Shown: positions 34,243 to 43,251 of the stretch, one piece after another
Layout: each line of letters opens with the position of its first letter
Numbering within the stretch: position 1 is the first letter of the stretch
NCBI RefSeq assembly: GCF_024599655.1
Contig: NZ_CP102247.1
Coordinates: 2,976,001-3,040,000 of the forward strand
DNA length: 64,000 nucleotides
Source: Enterobacter asburiae
GTDB lineage: Bacteria > Pseudomonadota > Gammaproteobacteria > Enterobacterales > Enterobacteriaceae
Direction of reading: 5' to 3'
The notes under the pieces: generated by a model
The model's database searches: none
The model's input: the letters and a program-made list of their open reading frames with translations, nothing else
What the model was told of the DNA's origin: nothing
Translations under genes and position numbers: made by a program

Positions 34243-35499
34243 ATGAAACGTTTGCCCTTGCTGGCAGCATTACCCCTGCTTTGCGCGTCAGTTGCCTCCG
34301 CCAGTACCCTGATGTCAGTGGGCTACTTTAACGGGGGTGGCGATGTCACCGCCGGACCGGGTGGCGATATCAATAAATTAGACGTTCGCCAGATCACCCA
34401 CCTGAACTACTCGTTTGGTCTGGTCTATAACGACGAAAAAGACGAAACCAACGCTGCGCTAAAAGATCCGGCGAAACTGCATCAGATCTGGCTATCGCCA
34501 AAAGTCGCTGCCGATCTGGCCCTCATCCCTACCCTGCGTAAGCAAAACCCGAACCTCAAAGTGCTGCTTTCCGTTGGCGGCTGGGGCGCGCGTGGCTTCT
34601 CTGGTGCAGCGGCAACCAAAGAGACGCGCGCGGTGTTTATCCGCTCCGCGCAGGAGATTGTCGACAAATACGGCCTGGACGGGATCGATCTCGATTGGGA
34701 GTATCCGGTCAACGGTGCCTGGGGTCTGGTCGCAAGCCAGCCCGCCGACCGGGATAACTTCACCGCCCTGCTGAAAGAGATGCGTACGGCGTTCGGGCAT
34801 AAAAAGCTGGTGACCATTGCGGTAGGCGCGAATGCGGAAAGTCCGAAAAGCTGGGTGGATATTAAAGCCATCGCGCCCCTGCTCGACTACATCAACCTGA
34901 TGACCTACGACATGGCGTACGGTACGCAGTACTTCAATGCCAACCTGTATGACTCCAGCACCTGGCCGACGGTGGCTGCCGCAGACAAATACAGCGTGGA
35001 TTTTGTGGTGAATAACTATCTGGCCGCCGGGCTGAAGCCGCAGCAGATGAACCTCGGGATTGGTTTCTATGGCCGCGTACCGAAACGCGCCGTTGAGCCG
35101 GGTATCGACTGGACGAAACCGGATGCGCAAAAAAATCCGGTTACCCAACCCTACTTCGGGCCTCAGGAGATCGGGTTGTTCAAGTCACTCGGCTATGACC
35201 TGACCAAAGATACCTACGTGAAGTACAACGATATCGTGAAGAAGCTGTTGAACGATCCGCAGAAGCGCTTTACCGAGCACTGGGACGACCAGGCGAAAGT
35301 GCCGTGGCTCTCGGTGAAGGGTGCCGATGGCAACGCGCTGTTCGCGATTTCGTATGAGAACCCGCGTTCCGTTGCGATCAAAGCGGACTACATCAAAGAG
35401 AAAGGTCTCGCCGGAGCTATGTTCTGGGAGTACGGGGCTGATGACAACAATCAGTTAGCGAAGCAGCTGGCGGAGTCGCTCGGTATCCCGCATAAGTAG
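34243..35499 (+). CDS. Secreted GH18 chitinase
   Basis: 418 residues with a Sec signal peptide (PLLAALPLLCASVASAS). The GH18 catalytic motif DGIDLDWEYP (DxxDxDxE, Glu as acid) is intact, with LLSVGGWGARGF as the SxGG strand and NLMTYDMAYGTQ holding the substrate-contact residues. No chitin-binding domain is seen, so it is a single-domain enzyme likely acting on chitin or chitooligosaccharides in or outside the periplasm. AGAGGA lies before the ATG at 34243. It is absent from this place in E. coli and sits alone between a BIME and a repeat; base use is like its neighbours. Its products could feed the chb operon. Confidence 0.92.
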   Translation: MKRLPLLAALPLLCASVASASTLMSVGYFNGGGDVTAGPGGDINKLDVRQITHLNYSFGLVYNDEKDETNAALKDPAKLHQIWLSPKVAADLALIPTLRKQNPNLKVLLSVGGWGARGFSGAAATKETRAVFIRSAQEIVDKYGLDGIDLDWEYPVNGAWGLVASQPADRDNFTALLKEMRTAFGHKKLVTIAVGANAESPKSWVDIKAIAPLLDYINLMTYDMAYGTQYFNANLYDSSTWPTVAAADKYSVDFVVNNYLAAGLKPQQMNLGIGFYGRVPKRAVEPGIDWTKPDAQKNPVTQPYFGPQEIGLFKSLGYDLTKDTYVKYNDIVKKLLNDPQKRFTEHWDDQAKVPWLSVKGADGNALFAISYENPRSVAIKADYIKEKGLAGAMFWEYGADDNNQLAKQLAESLGIPHK

Positions 35500-35511
35500 T
35501 AAGACAATCAA

Positions 35512-35549
35512 GCCCTCTCCCCGTGGGAGAGGGTTGGGTGAGGGCATCA
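35512..35549. repeat. Short intergenic palindromic repeat, copy 2
   Basis: GCCCTCTCCCCGTGGGAGAG continues as GGTTGGGTGAGGGCATCA, the inverse of the unit at 713-750. It may end chitinase transcription, although no T-run follows. Confidence 0.7.
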
Positions 35550-35559
35550 ACCCGCACCG

Positions 35560-35838
35560 TTATTGCATTTTCATCGTCGCAATCGGCTTCGGCGTGATGC
35601 CGAAGTCTTCTTTCAGCTCGCGCTTGCTCTTCATCACCATCTGGCCTTGAGTGTCGATGGTCATGTGCTGCGCGTCGGTGTTATTGCGCGCCTGCCACAG
35701 CATCACCAGCTGCAGGCTGTTCTCTTTTTGCTCCGGCGTCAGCGCGACGCCATCGGGCCATTTTCCCAGCTCTACGGCGGTCACCAGACGCTGATAAATC
35801 TCCGGCGTCATACCGCTAATCATGTCATCAATATTCAC
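35560..35838 (-). CDS. yeaC: DUF1315 protein YeaC
   Basis: 92 residues, very like E. coli YeaC (90). MTPEIYQRLVTAVELGKWPDGVALTPEQKENSLQLVMLWQAR is the DUF1315 core. Small, cytoplasmic, function unknown. It follows msrB by 41 nt on the same strand, so they may share a transcript. Confidence 0.92.
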   Translation of the reverse strand: MNIDDMISGMTPEIYQRLVTAVELGKWPDGVALTPEQKENSLQLVMLWQARNNTDAQHMTIDTQGQMVMKSKRELKEDFGITPKPIATMKMQ

Positions 35839-35879
35839 AATCCCGCCCTTTTAAAGGAATAATTTGCTGAATCGTTTTT

Positions 35880-36293
35880 TCAACCCTTCACCTGGTCGCC
35901 GTTTTCGTCGTCAGTGAAGCTCATTGAGGCTGAGTTCACGCAAAAACGCTCGCCCGTGGGCTGAGGGCCATCCGGGAAGACGTGCCCAAGGTGCGCATCG
36001 CAGTTGCCGCAGCGAATTTCCGTGCGCACCATGCCGTGCGACGAGTCGGTCAGGTAGCGGATGGCCTCATCGCTCACCGGCTCGTAGAAACTCGGCCAGC
36101 CGCAGCCAGAATCAAATTTCGTTTGTGAGTTGAACAGCGGCGCATCACAGACCAGGCAGTGGTAGACGCCGTCTCGCTTGTTGTGCAGTAAACGCCCGGT
36201 GAACGGCGGTTCCGTCCCGTGATTCTGCGTCACGTAAAACTGCATTTCTGTGAGGTTTTTTTTCAAATCTTCAGGGTTACGTTGGTTCGACAT
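35880..36293 (-). CDS. msrB: Methionine-R-sulfoxide reductase
   Basis: 137 residues. MsrB reduces the R form of methionine sulfoxide in proteins with thioredoxin. Two CxxC zinc pairs (HCLVCDAPLF, RCGNCDAHLGH) and the catalytic Cys in GERFCVNSASMSF are present, with the GCGWPSFYEP substrate loop. The start is MSNQRNPEDLKK at 36293 by homology; upstream codons lack a ribosome site. Divergent from gapA. Confidence 0.95.
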   Translation of the reverse strand: MSNQRNPEDLKKNLTEMQFYVTQNHGTEPPFTGRLLHNKRDGVYHCLVCDAPLFNSQTKFDSGCGWPSFYEPVSDEAIRYLTDSSHGMVRTEIRCGNCDAHLGHVFPDGPQPTGERFCVNSASMSFTDDENGDQVKG

Positions 36294-36411
36294 ATGCTTA
36301 CATCTCGCTGTAGAAACAGACATCTTTTAACCCGGATTCTAACAAAACATTAACACCCTTGCGTGCACTTTTGATCTAAACTTATGTGTCGCGAAAAGGC
36401 GGTCAGGCAAT

Positions 36412-36427
36412 TGTGATCATGCTCACA
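36412..36427. promoter_or_regulatory. CRP site upstream of gapA
   Basis: TGTGATCATGCTCACA matches the CRP consensus TGTGA-N6-TCACA exactly. It lies in the 340-nt msrB-gapA gap, about 220 nt upstream of gapA, where E. coli also has catabolite-controlled upstream promoters. Confidence 0.85.
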
Positions 36428-36562
36428 TTTTTATCCTGCGAGGCCTTTAAAATCCCGGCGCAGCCCCCATATGGGTGCAAGCTCAAAGGGAAAGTGAGGC
36501 GAGTCAGTCGCACAAACGTTAGTCACAGGATTGATTTGTCGCAATGATTGACACGATTCCGC

Positions 36563-36590
36563 TTGACGCTGCGTAAGGTTTTTGTAATTT
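36563..36590 (+). promoter_or_regulatory. gapA proximal promoter (P1-like)
   Basis: TTGACG, a 16-nt spacer and TAATTT. The stretch TTGACGCTGCGTAAGGTTTT is the same as the strong E. coli gapA P1 promoter as I recall it. Transcription would start about 36 nt before the ATG. Confidence 0.8.
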
Positions 36591-36633
36591 TACAGGCAAC
36601 CTTTTATTCACTAACAAATAGCTGGTGGAATAT

Positions 36634-37629
36634 ATGACTATCAAAGTAGGTATCAACGGTTTTGGCCGTATCGGCCGTATTGTTTTCCGTGCTGCTCAGA
36701 AACGTTCTGACATCGAAATCGTTGGTATCAACGATCTCCTGGACGCTGAATACATGGCGTACATGCTGAAGTACGACTCAACTCACGGTCGTTTCGACGG
36801 CACCGTTGAAGTGAAAGACGGCCACCTGGTTGTTAATGGCAAAACCATCCGCGTTACTGCTGAAAAAGACCCAGCTAACCTGAAATGGAACGAAATCGGT
36901 GTTGACGTTGTTGCTGAAGCAACCGGTATCTTCCTGACCGACGAAACTGCACGTAAACACATCACTGCGGGTGCGAAGAAAGTTGTTCTGACTGGTCCTT
37001 CCAAAGACAACACCCCAATGTTCGTTCGTGGTGCAAACTTCGAAACTTACGCTGGCCAGGATATCGTGTCTAACGCATCCTGCACCACCAACTGCCTGGC
37101 ACCGCTGGCTAAAGTTATCAACGACAACTTCGGCATCATCGAAGGTCTGATGACTACCGTTCACGCAACCACCGCTACTCAGAAAACCGTTGATGGCCCG
37201 TCTCACAAAGACTGGCGCGGCGGCCGTGGCGCGGCTCAGAACATCATCCCATCCTCTACCGGTGCTGCTAAAGCTGTAGGTAAAGTACTGCCAGAACTGA
37301 ATGGCAAACTGACTGGTATGGCGTTCCGCGTTCCAACTCCTAACGTATCCGTTGTTGACCTGACCGTTCGTCTGGAAAAAGCTGCTTCTTATGAAGAAAT
37401 TAAGAAAGCAATCAAAGCTGCTTCCGAAGGCGCAATGAAAGGCGTTCTGGGCTACACCGAAGACGACGTTGTATCTACCGATTTCAACGGCGAAATCTGC
37501 ACTTCAGTATTCGATGCTAAAGCTGGTATCGCACTGAACGACAACTTCGTTAAACTGGTATCCTGGTACGACAACGAAACCGGCTACTCTAACAAAGTAC
37601 TGGACCTGATCGCTCACATCTCCAAATAA
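36634..37629 (+). CDS. gapA: Glyceraldehyde-3-phosphate dehydrogenase A
   Basis: 331 residues, the glycolytic NAD-dependent enzyme. KVGINGFGRIGRIVFRAA is the Rossmann start and the catalytic Cys150 lies in SNASCTTNCLAPLAKV with its His in TVHATTATQ. Codon use is strongly biased to optimal codons, unlike neighbours, as expected of a very highly expressed gene. GGTGGA precedes the ATG at 36634; an in-frame ATG three codons earlier overlaps this site. Terminator follows. Confidence 0.98.
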   Translation: MTIKVGINGFGRIGRIVFRAAQKRSDIEIVGINDLLDAEYMAYMLKYDSTHGRFDGTVEVKDGHLVVNGKTIRVTAEKDPANLKWNEIGVDVVAEATGIFLTDETARKHITAGAKKVVLTGPSKDNTPMFVRGANFETYAGQDIVSNASCTTNCLAPLAKVINDNFGIIEGLMTTVHATTATQKTVDGPSHKDWRGGRGAAQNIIPSSTGAAKAVGKVLPELNGKLTGMAFRVPTPNVSVVDLTVRLEKAASYEEIKKAIKAASEGAMKGVLGYTEDDVVSTDFNGEICTSVFDAKAGIALNDNFVKLVSWYDNETGYSNKVLDLIAHISK

Positions 37630-37650
37630 GTTGAGATGAGTGCTTGATCC

Positions 37651-37679
37651 AAAAAGGCGACTTCGGTCGCCTTTTTTTA
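37651..37679 (+). terminator. gapA terminator
   Basis: AAAAAGGCGAC / GTCGCCTTTTT with a TTCG tetraloop and a T7 tail, 22 nt after the gapA stop. Confidence 0.95.
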
Positions 37680-37702
37680 TTTATAAGACAGAGGATTGCT
37701 TA

Positions 37703-38587
37703 ATGATTAATAAAATTTTTGCACTTCCGGTAGTCGAACAACTTACCCCTGTGCTCTCCCGCCGTCAGATTGACGGTGCCGACGTTATCGTCGTTGACCA
37801 TCCGCGCGTCAAAGCGTCCGTGGCGCTGAACGGCGCCCACCTGCTTTCCTGGAAACCGGAAGGCGAAGCCGAAGGTTTGTGGCTGAGCGATGCGACCTCC
37901 TTCAAAAAAGGGGCGGCTATTCGCGGTGGCGTGCCGATCTGCTGGCCGTGGTTCGGCCCGTCCGCACAGCCGGGTTTGCCGTCTCACGGTTTTGCCCGCA
38001 ACCAGCAGTGGACGCTGAAAGCGCATAACGAAGATGACAACGGCGCAGTGCTGACCTTTGAGCTGCAGGCTAATGATGAAACCCGCGCCCTCTGGCCGCA
38101 CGATTTCACCCTGTACGCCCGCTTTAAGCTGGGTAAAACCTGTGAAATCGAACTGGAAGCCCACGGTGAGTTCGAAACCACCGCCGCCCTGCACACCTAC
38201 TTCAACGTGGGTGATATCAGCGCCGTGAAGGTGAGCGGTCTTGGCGATACCTTTATCGACAAAGTGGATAACGCCAAAGAAGGTAAACTGAGCGACGGCG
38301 TACAGACGTTCCCTGACCGTACCGACCGCGTCTACCTGCACCCGGAAGCGTGCAGCGTGATCCACGACGGCGCGCTGAACCGCGCAATTGAAGTGGTCCA
38401 TCATCATCACAGCGACGTGGTGGGCTGGAACCCGGGTCCGGCGCTGTCCGTCAGCATGGCCGACATGACGGATGAAGGGTATAAAACGTTTGTCTGCGTG
38501 GAAACCGCCTGCGTGAGCACGCCGCAAAAAGCGAGCGACGAAAAACCGTCTCGTTTAGGGCAGACAATTAAGATTGTGAAACGCTAA
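37703..38587 (+). CDS. yeaD: Glucose-6-phosphate 1-epimerase YeaD
   Basis: 294 residues, galactose-mutarotase-like beta sandwich. It interconverts the alpha and beta anomers of glucose-6-phosphate. FGPSAQPGLPSHGFARNQQW carries the conserved His/Arg; LHTYFNVGDIS holds the second catalytic His and FVCVETACVSTPQK the Glu. The ATG at 37703 has GAGGA upstream; it starts 24 nt after the gapA terminator and may get readthrough from the strong gapA promoter. Confidence 0.95.
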   Translation: MINKIFALPVVEQLTPVLSRRQIDGADVIVVDHPRVKASVALNGAHLLSWKPEGEAEGLWLSDATSFKKGAAIRGGVPICWPWFGPSAQPGLPSHGFARNQQWTLKAHNEDDNGAVLTFELQANDETRALWPHDFTLYARFKLGKTCEIELEAHGEFETTAALHTYFNVGDISAVKVSGLGDTFIDKVDNAKEGKLSDGVQTFPDRTDRVYLHPEACSVIHDGALNRAIEVVHHHHSDVVGWNPGPALSVSMADMTDEGYKTFVCVETACVSTPQKASDEKPSRLGQTIKIVKR

Positions 38588-38627
38588 GGCATTTCACCTC
38601 CCCCGCTTCACTGCACCACATTAAAGC

Positions 38628-38652
38628 AAACGGGGCGCAAGCGCCCCGTTTT
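38628..38652. terminator. Bidirectional terminator between yeaD and mipA
   Basis: AAACGGGGCGC / GCGCCCCGTTT stem around AA with A and T tracts on each side. It serves yeaD on the plus strand and mipA on the minus strand. Confidence 0.88.
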
Positions 38653-38683
38653 AATGCATGAATTGCACGATAGTAGTGCGCAA

Positions 38684-39430
38684 TCAGAACTTGTAGCTCA
38701 CGCCGACAGAGAAAATACCCGCCCAGGATTTGTCGACCATCGGGCTATCCTTCACTTCGTCGCTCAGTCGCTCATAGCGGCCGGTACCGTACACGCTCCA
38801 GTCGCCAAGGAAGTTGTAGCTCGCGGTCAGCTCCAGGTAAGGATCCCAGCCGTCATCTGCACTATAACTTTTCAGACCACTGCGGCGGGACTCGTTTTTA
38901 GAGACGCCATAGTAGTAGTCGTTGTAGTTCTCGCTGTTGTATTGCACACCGATACCCGGCGTCAGAGTCAGCCCACCGTTGGTATAGCGGTACAGCCACG
39001 CCAGATCCCAGATAAAGCCGTTGCTGTTATCCAGCGTATCACCCGCCAGGGCCGTACGCAGGAAGCCATACTGGGTGTTATGCACGTATGAGAGCCCGGC
39101 CATCATCGAGCTTTTACGCTTGTCGAGCTGGCGAAGCGCGTGGCTGTCGCTGTCACCCGGCTTGAAGTGCGTTGGATCGTAGTAGGCCATGATGGAGAGC
39201 TTATCGGCCTTATCGTTCCAGAGATAGTAGCCGCCGCCGAGCCCGCGGAACCAGACGTTATCGCCTTCATAGGTGATAACGGGAACAGGATACACATCAC
39301 GGTCATACTGTTTGTACGGGCTGTTAATGACGCCAACACCCGCGCCAACCGTCCACTGACTTTCCGCCTGTGCGGTGTTCACTGCGGTCGCGGCAAGGAT
39401 GCCCAATGCCAGAAGTTTGAGTTTGGTCAC
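38684..39430 (-). CDS. mipA: MltA-interacting outer membrane protein MipA
   Basis: 248 residues with a signal peptide (LLALGILAATAVNTAQAE). It is an outer-membrane beta-barrel of the MipA/OmpV family: alternating aromatic strands and a C-terminal aromatic residue in GIFSVGVSYKF. In E. coli it scaffolds the lytic transglycosylase MltA and PBP1B. It ends in a shared terminator; its promoter lies in the 430-nt gap to yeaG. Confidence 0.94.
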   Translation of the reverse strand: MTKLKLLALGILAATAVNTAQAESQWTVGAGVGVINSPYKQYDRDVYPVPVITYEGDNVWFRGLGGGYYLWNDKADKLSIMAYYDPTHFKPGDSDSHALRQLDKRKSSMMAGLSYVHNTQYGFLRTALAGDTLDNSNGFIWDLAWLYRYTNGGLTLTPGIGVQYNSENYNDYYYGVSKNESRRSGLKSYSADDGWDPYLELTASYNFLGDWSVYGTGRYERLSDEVKDSPMVDKSWAGIFSVGVSYKF

Positions 39431-39746
39431 AATCCATTCTTTCCTGTAGTCAAATAATCAGCGGATGAAGTGTAACCGCCATTCCCGTACATCCCAAAAT
39501 TTTTTGCCTGCTAATCAGTCTGATTAACCCGTTATTTTTAACTTTTCAGATGACAGCCCGCTTTCATTTATATGACCACTGAATGAAAAACGTGCATTTG
39601 TCTTATAACGACAGTGGAAATTTTTGGATGAGTTATTGATATGTCATTGAAAGTAGATTTTCTGGGCATGCAAGTTTTGCAAATGCCATCTACGCTTTAA
39701 TTTAAGAAGAGTTTTCCTGAACACCTGCGGTTCTTAGCGTCTGACC

Positions 39747-39762
39747 TGGCACACAGGTTGCT
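39747..39762 (+). promoter_or_regulatory. Sigma-54 promoter of yeaGH
   Basis: TGGCACACAGGTTGCT is a perfect match to TGGCAC-N5-TTGCT. Transcription would start near 39773, giving a leader of about 88 nt. In E. coli yeaGH belongs to the NtrC/RpoN nitrogen-starvation regulon. In the rest of the 430-nt mipA-yeaG gap I see only an imperfect palindrome at 39664-39687 (GGCATGCAAG / TTGCAAATGCC). Confidence 0.9.
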
Positions 39763-39860
39763 GCTCTGGCAGTGAGGTGCGAGAGATTCTCTTCCGGGAG
39801 CCTCCACTACTCATACGAACGGCTCTTATCCTGTGCTAAAAAACGAAAGGACGGCATGCC

Positions 39861-41795
39861 ATGAATATATTCGATCACTATCGCCAGCGCTATGAAGCTG
39901 CCAAGGACGAAGAGTTCACACTGCAGGAGTTTCTTACCATCTGTCGGCAAGATCGCAGTGCCTATGCCAATGCGGCAGAACGGCTATTAATGGCTATTGG
40001 TGAGCCAAACATGGTTGACACTGCCCTGGAGCCTCGGCTTTCCCGTCTCTTTTCGAATCGGGTGGTCGCCCGATACCCGGCGTTTGAAGAGTTCTATGGT
40101 ATGGAAGATGCCATCGAACAGATTGTCTCCTATCTGAAGCATGCCGCTCAGGGTCTGGAAGAGAAGAAACAGATCCTCTATTTACTTGGCCCGGTGGGTG
40201 GCGGTAAATCCTCGCTGGCTGAACGCCTGAAGTCGCTGATGCAGCGCGTGCCTATCTATGTACTGAGCGCCAACGGTGAACGCAGCCCGGTGAACGACCA
40301 TCCGCTGTGCCTGTTCAATCCGCAGGAAGATGCGCAGATTCTGGATAAAGAGTATGGCATTCCGCGTCGCTACCTTGGCACCATCATGTCGCCGTGGGCG
40401 GCAAAACGCCTGCACGAGTTTGGTGGCGATATCACCAAGTTCCGCGTGGTGAAAGTCTGGCCATCTATCCTTGAACAGATCGCCATCGCCAAAACAGAAC
40501 CCGGTGATGAGAACAACCAGGACATCTCGGCGCTGGTGGGTAAAGTCGACATCCGCAAGCTGGAAAACTTCGCGCAAAACGATCCGGATGCCTACGGTTA
40601 CTCAGGCGCGCTGTGCCGCGCGAACCAGGGGATTATGGAATTCGTCGAGATGTTTAAAGCACCGATTAAAGTGCTGCATCCTCTGCTGACGGCGACCCAG
40701 GAAGGCAACTACAACGGGACGGAAGGTATCTCCGCCCTGCCGTTTAACGGGATTATTCTCGCCCACTCGAACGAATCTGAATGGGTGACCTTCCGTAATA
40801 ACAAAAACAATGAGGCCTTCCTTGACCGCGTGTACATCGTCAAGGTGCCTTATTGCCTGCGGATCTCCGAAGAGATCAAAATTTACGAGAAACTGCTTAA
40901 CCACAGTGAGCTGGTGCATGCCCCCTGCGCGCCCGGCACGCTGGAAACGCTGTCACGCTTCTCCATCCTTTCGCGTCTGAAAGAGCCGGAAAACTCCAGC
41001 ATCTATTCCAAAATGCGCGTCTATGACGGTGAAAGCCTGAAAGATACCGACCCGAAAGCGAAATCGTATCAGGAGTACCGCGATTACGCTGGCGTCGATG
41101 AGGGGATGAACGGTCTGTCCACGCGTTTCGCGTTTAAGATCCTCTCCCGCGTCTTTAACTTCGACCATGCGGAAGTGGCGGCCAACCCGGTTCATCTGTT
41201 CTACGTGCTGGAGCAGCAAATCGAACGCGAGCAGTTCCCGCAGGAGCAGGCTGAACGCTACCTTGAGTTCCTCAAAGGTTACCTGATCCCGAAATACGCC
41301 GAGTTCATTGGCAAAGAGATCCAGACGGCCTACCTGGAATCCTATTCAGAATACGGGCAGAACATTTTCGACCGTTATGTCACCTATGCTGACTTCTGGA
41401 TCCAGGATCAGGAGTACCGCGACCCGGATACCGGCCAGCTGTTTGACCGTGAATCCCTGAACGCGGAGCTGGAAAAAATCGAGAAGCCTGCCGGGATCAG
41501 CAACCCGAAAGACTTCCGTAACGAGATTGTGAACTTCGTCCTGCGCGCAAGAGCGCATAACAACGGGCGCAATCCGAACTGGACCAGCTACGAGAAGCTG
41601 CGCACGGTCATTGAGAAGAAAATGTTCTCCAATACCGAAGAGCTGCTGCCGGTGATCTCGTTTAACGCCAAAACCTCAACCGATGAGCAGAAAAAGCACG
41701 ACGATTTTGTCGACCGTATGATGGAAAAAGGCTACACCCGCAAGCAGGTCCGCCTGCTCTGCGAATGGTATCTGCGCGTGCGTAAATCGTCTTAA
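39861..41795 (+). CDS. yeaG: PrkA-type serine protein kinase YeaG
   Basis: 644 residues. An AAA+-like N-terminal domain has the P-loop GPVGGGKSS at residues 110-118; the C-terminal part is the PrkA kinase-like region (CEWYLRVRKSS at the end). In E. coli YeaG acts in adaptation to long nitrogen starvation and stress. It is paired with yeaH downstream and, in most genomes, ycgB elsewhere. The sigma-54 promoter ties it to nitrogen stress. Confidence 0.95.
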   Translation: MNIFDHYRQRYEAAKDEEFTLQEFLTICRQDRSAYANAAERLLMAIGEPNMVDTALEPRLSRLFSNRVVARYPAFEEFYGMEDAIEQIVSYLKHAAQGLEEKKQILYLLGPVGGGKSSLAERLKSLMQRVPIYVLSANGERSPVNDHPLCLFNPQEDAQILDKEYGIPRRYLGTIMSPWAAKRLHEFGGDITKFRVVKVWPSILEQIAIAKTEPGDENNQDISALVGKVDIRKLENFAQNDPDAYGYSGALCRANQGIMEFVEMFKAPIKVLHPLLTATQEGNYNGTEGISALPFNGIILAHSNESEWVTFRNNKNNEAFLDRVYIVKVPYCLRISEEIKIYEKLLNHSELVHAPCAPGTLETLSRFSILSRLKEPENSSIYSKMRVYDGESLKDTDPKAKSYQEYRDYAGVDEGMNGLSTRFAFKILSRVFNFDHAEVAANPVHLFYVLEQQIEREQFPQEQAERYLEFLKGYLIPKYAEFIGKEIQTAYLESYSEYGQNIFDRYVTYADFWIQDQEYRDPDTGQLFDRESLNAELEKIEKPAGISNPKDFRNEIVNFVLRARAHNNGRNPNWTSYEKLRTVIEKKMFSNTEELLPVISFNAKTSTDEQKKHDDFVDRMMEKGYTRKQVRLLCEWYLRVRKSS

Positions 41796-41801
41796 AACAA
41801 G

Positions 41802-41834
41802 TGCCCGGTAGCGGTTAGCGCTTGCCGGGCCTAC
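41802..41834. repeat. REP element between yeaG and yeaH
   Basis: TGCCCGGTAGCGGTTAGCGC with the arm TTGCCGGGCCTAC. A single REP inside the operon; such elements usually protect the upstream message from 3' exonucleases. Confidence 0.75.
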
Positions 41835-41869
41835 AAAATGCAAGTTGGCAAATGCAGTACGGGGGGCAT

Positions 41870-43153
41870 ATGACCTGGTTTATTGACCGGCGTCTTAACG
41901 GCAAAAACAAGAGCACGGTGAACCGCCAGCGCTTCTTGCGTCGTTATAAAGCGCAAATTAAACAGTCTATCTCCGAGGCCATCAACAAACGCTCGGTGAC
42001 CGACGTCGACAGCGGCGAGTCTGTCTCCATCCCCACCGATGACATCAGCGAACCGATGTTTCATCAGGGGCGAGGCGGCCTGCGCCATCGCGTACACCCA
42101 GGTAATGACCACTTCGTTCAGAACGACAGAATTGAGCGCCCTCAGGGCGGCGGCGGTGGTTCAGGAAGCGGTCAGGGACAGGCCAGCCAGGACGGTGAAG
42201 GCCAGGACGAATTTGTCTTCCAGATTTCGAAAGATGAATATCTCGACCTGCTGTTTGAAGACCTGGCGCTGCCGAATCTGAAAAAGAATCAGCATCGTCA
42301 GCTTAATGAATATAAAACCCATCGCGCGGGCTATACCGCCAACGGCGTGCCCGCCAATATCAGCGTCGTGCGTTCGTTGCAGAATTCGCTGGCGCGACGA
42401 ACGGCGATGACGGCGGGCAAACGGCGCGAACTGCGCGAGCTGGAGAGCAGCCTGAAGGTCGTGGAAAACACGGAACCGGCGCAACTGCTGGAAGAGGAGC
42501 GCCTGCGTAAAGAGATTGCAGAGCTGAGGGCGAAGATCGAACGGGTACCGTTTATCGACACCTTTGACCTGCGCTACAAGAATTACGAAAAAAGGCCTGA
42601 ACCCTCCAGCCAGGCGGTGATGTTCTGTCTGATGGACGTGTCAGGCTCGATGGACCAGGCCACCAAGGATATGGCGAAGCGTTTTTATATTCTGCTCTAC
42701 CTGTTCCTGAGCAGAACCTATAAGAACGTGGAGGTGGTCTATATCCGCCACCACACTCAGGCGAAAGAGGTGGATGAACATGAGTTCTTCTACTCGCAGG
42801 AGACCGGCGGAACCATCGTATCAAGCGCCCTGAAGCTGATGGATGAAGTGGTGAAAGAGCGTTACGACCCGTCGCAGTGGAATATTTATGCCGCGCAGGC
42901 GTCGGACGGTGATAACTGGGCCGACGACTCACCGCTGTGTCACGAGATTCTGGCGAAGAAAATTCTGCCGGTAGTGCGTTACTACAGCTATATCGAAATC
43001 ACCCGTCGCGCGCACCAGACCCTGTGGCGGGAGTATGAACATCTGCAATCGATGTTCGATAATTTTGCCATGCAGCATATCCGTGACCAGGATGATATTT
43101 ATCCGGTCTTCAGAGAGCTTTTCCACAAGCAATCTTCTACCAGCAACGCATAA
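41870..43153 (+). CDS. yeaH: VWA-domain protein YeaH (DUF444)
   Basis: 427 residues, same length as E. coli YeaH. A Gly/Ser/Gln-rich linker (RPQGGGGGSGSGQGQASQ) near residue 95 is followed by coiled-coil-like RELRELESSLKVVENTEPAQ and a von Willebrand A domain with the MIDAS motif DVSGSMDQ. It is the partner of the PrkA kinase. The ATG at 41870 has a G-rich ribosome site; codons upstream overlap the REP. Confidence 0.94.
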   Translation: MTWFIDRRLNGKNKSTVNRQRFLRRYKAQIKQSISEAINKRSVTDVDSGESVSIPTDDISEPMFHQGRGGLRHRVHPGNDHFVQNDRIERPQGGGGGSGSGQGQASQDGEGQDEFVFQISKDEYLDLLFEDLALPNLKKNQHRQLNEYKTHRAGYTANGVPANISVVRSLQNSLARRTAMTAGKRRELRELESSLKVVENTEPAQLLEEERLRKEIAELRAKIERVPFIDTFDLRYKNYEKRPEPSSQAVMFCLMDVSGSMDQATKDMAKRFYILLYLFLSRTYKNVEVVYIRHHTQAKEVDEHEFFYSQETGGTIVSSALKLMDEVVKERYDPSQWNIYAAQASDGDNWADDSPLCHEILAKKILPVVRYYSYIEITRRAHQTLWREYEHLQSMFDNFAMQHIRDQDDIYPVFRELFHKQSSTSNA

Positions 43154-43156
43154 CCC

Positions 43157-43188
43157 AACAGCCAGCGAACCCGCTGGCTGTTTTCTTT
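43157..43188 (+). terminator. yeaGH terminator
   Basis: AACAGCCAGCG / CGCTGGCTGTT with an AACC loop and a TTTTCTTT tail. Confidence 0.92.
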
Positions 43189-43251
43189 CGACCCCGCTCA
43201 TCCCGTGCTAATGTAGAACGCTGCATACTGGATTATCACCGGGAAATCGTT

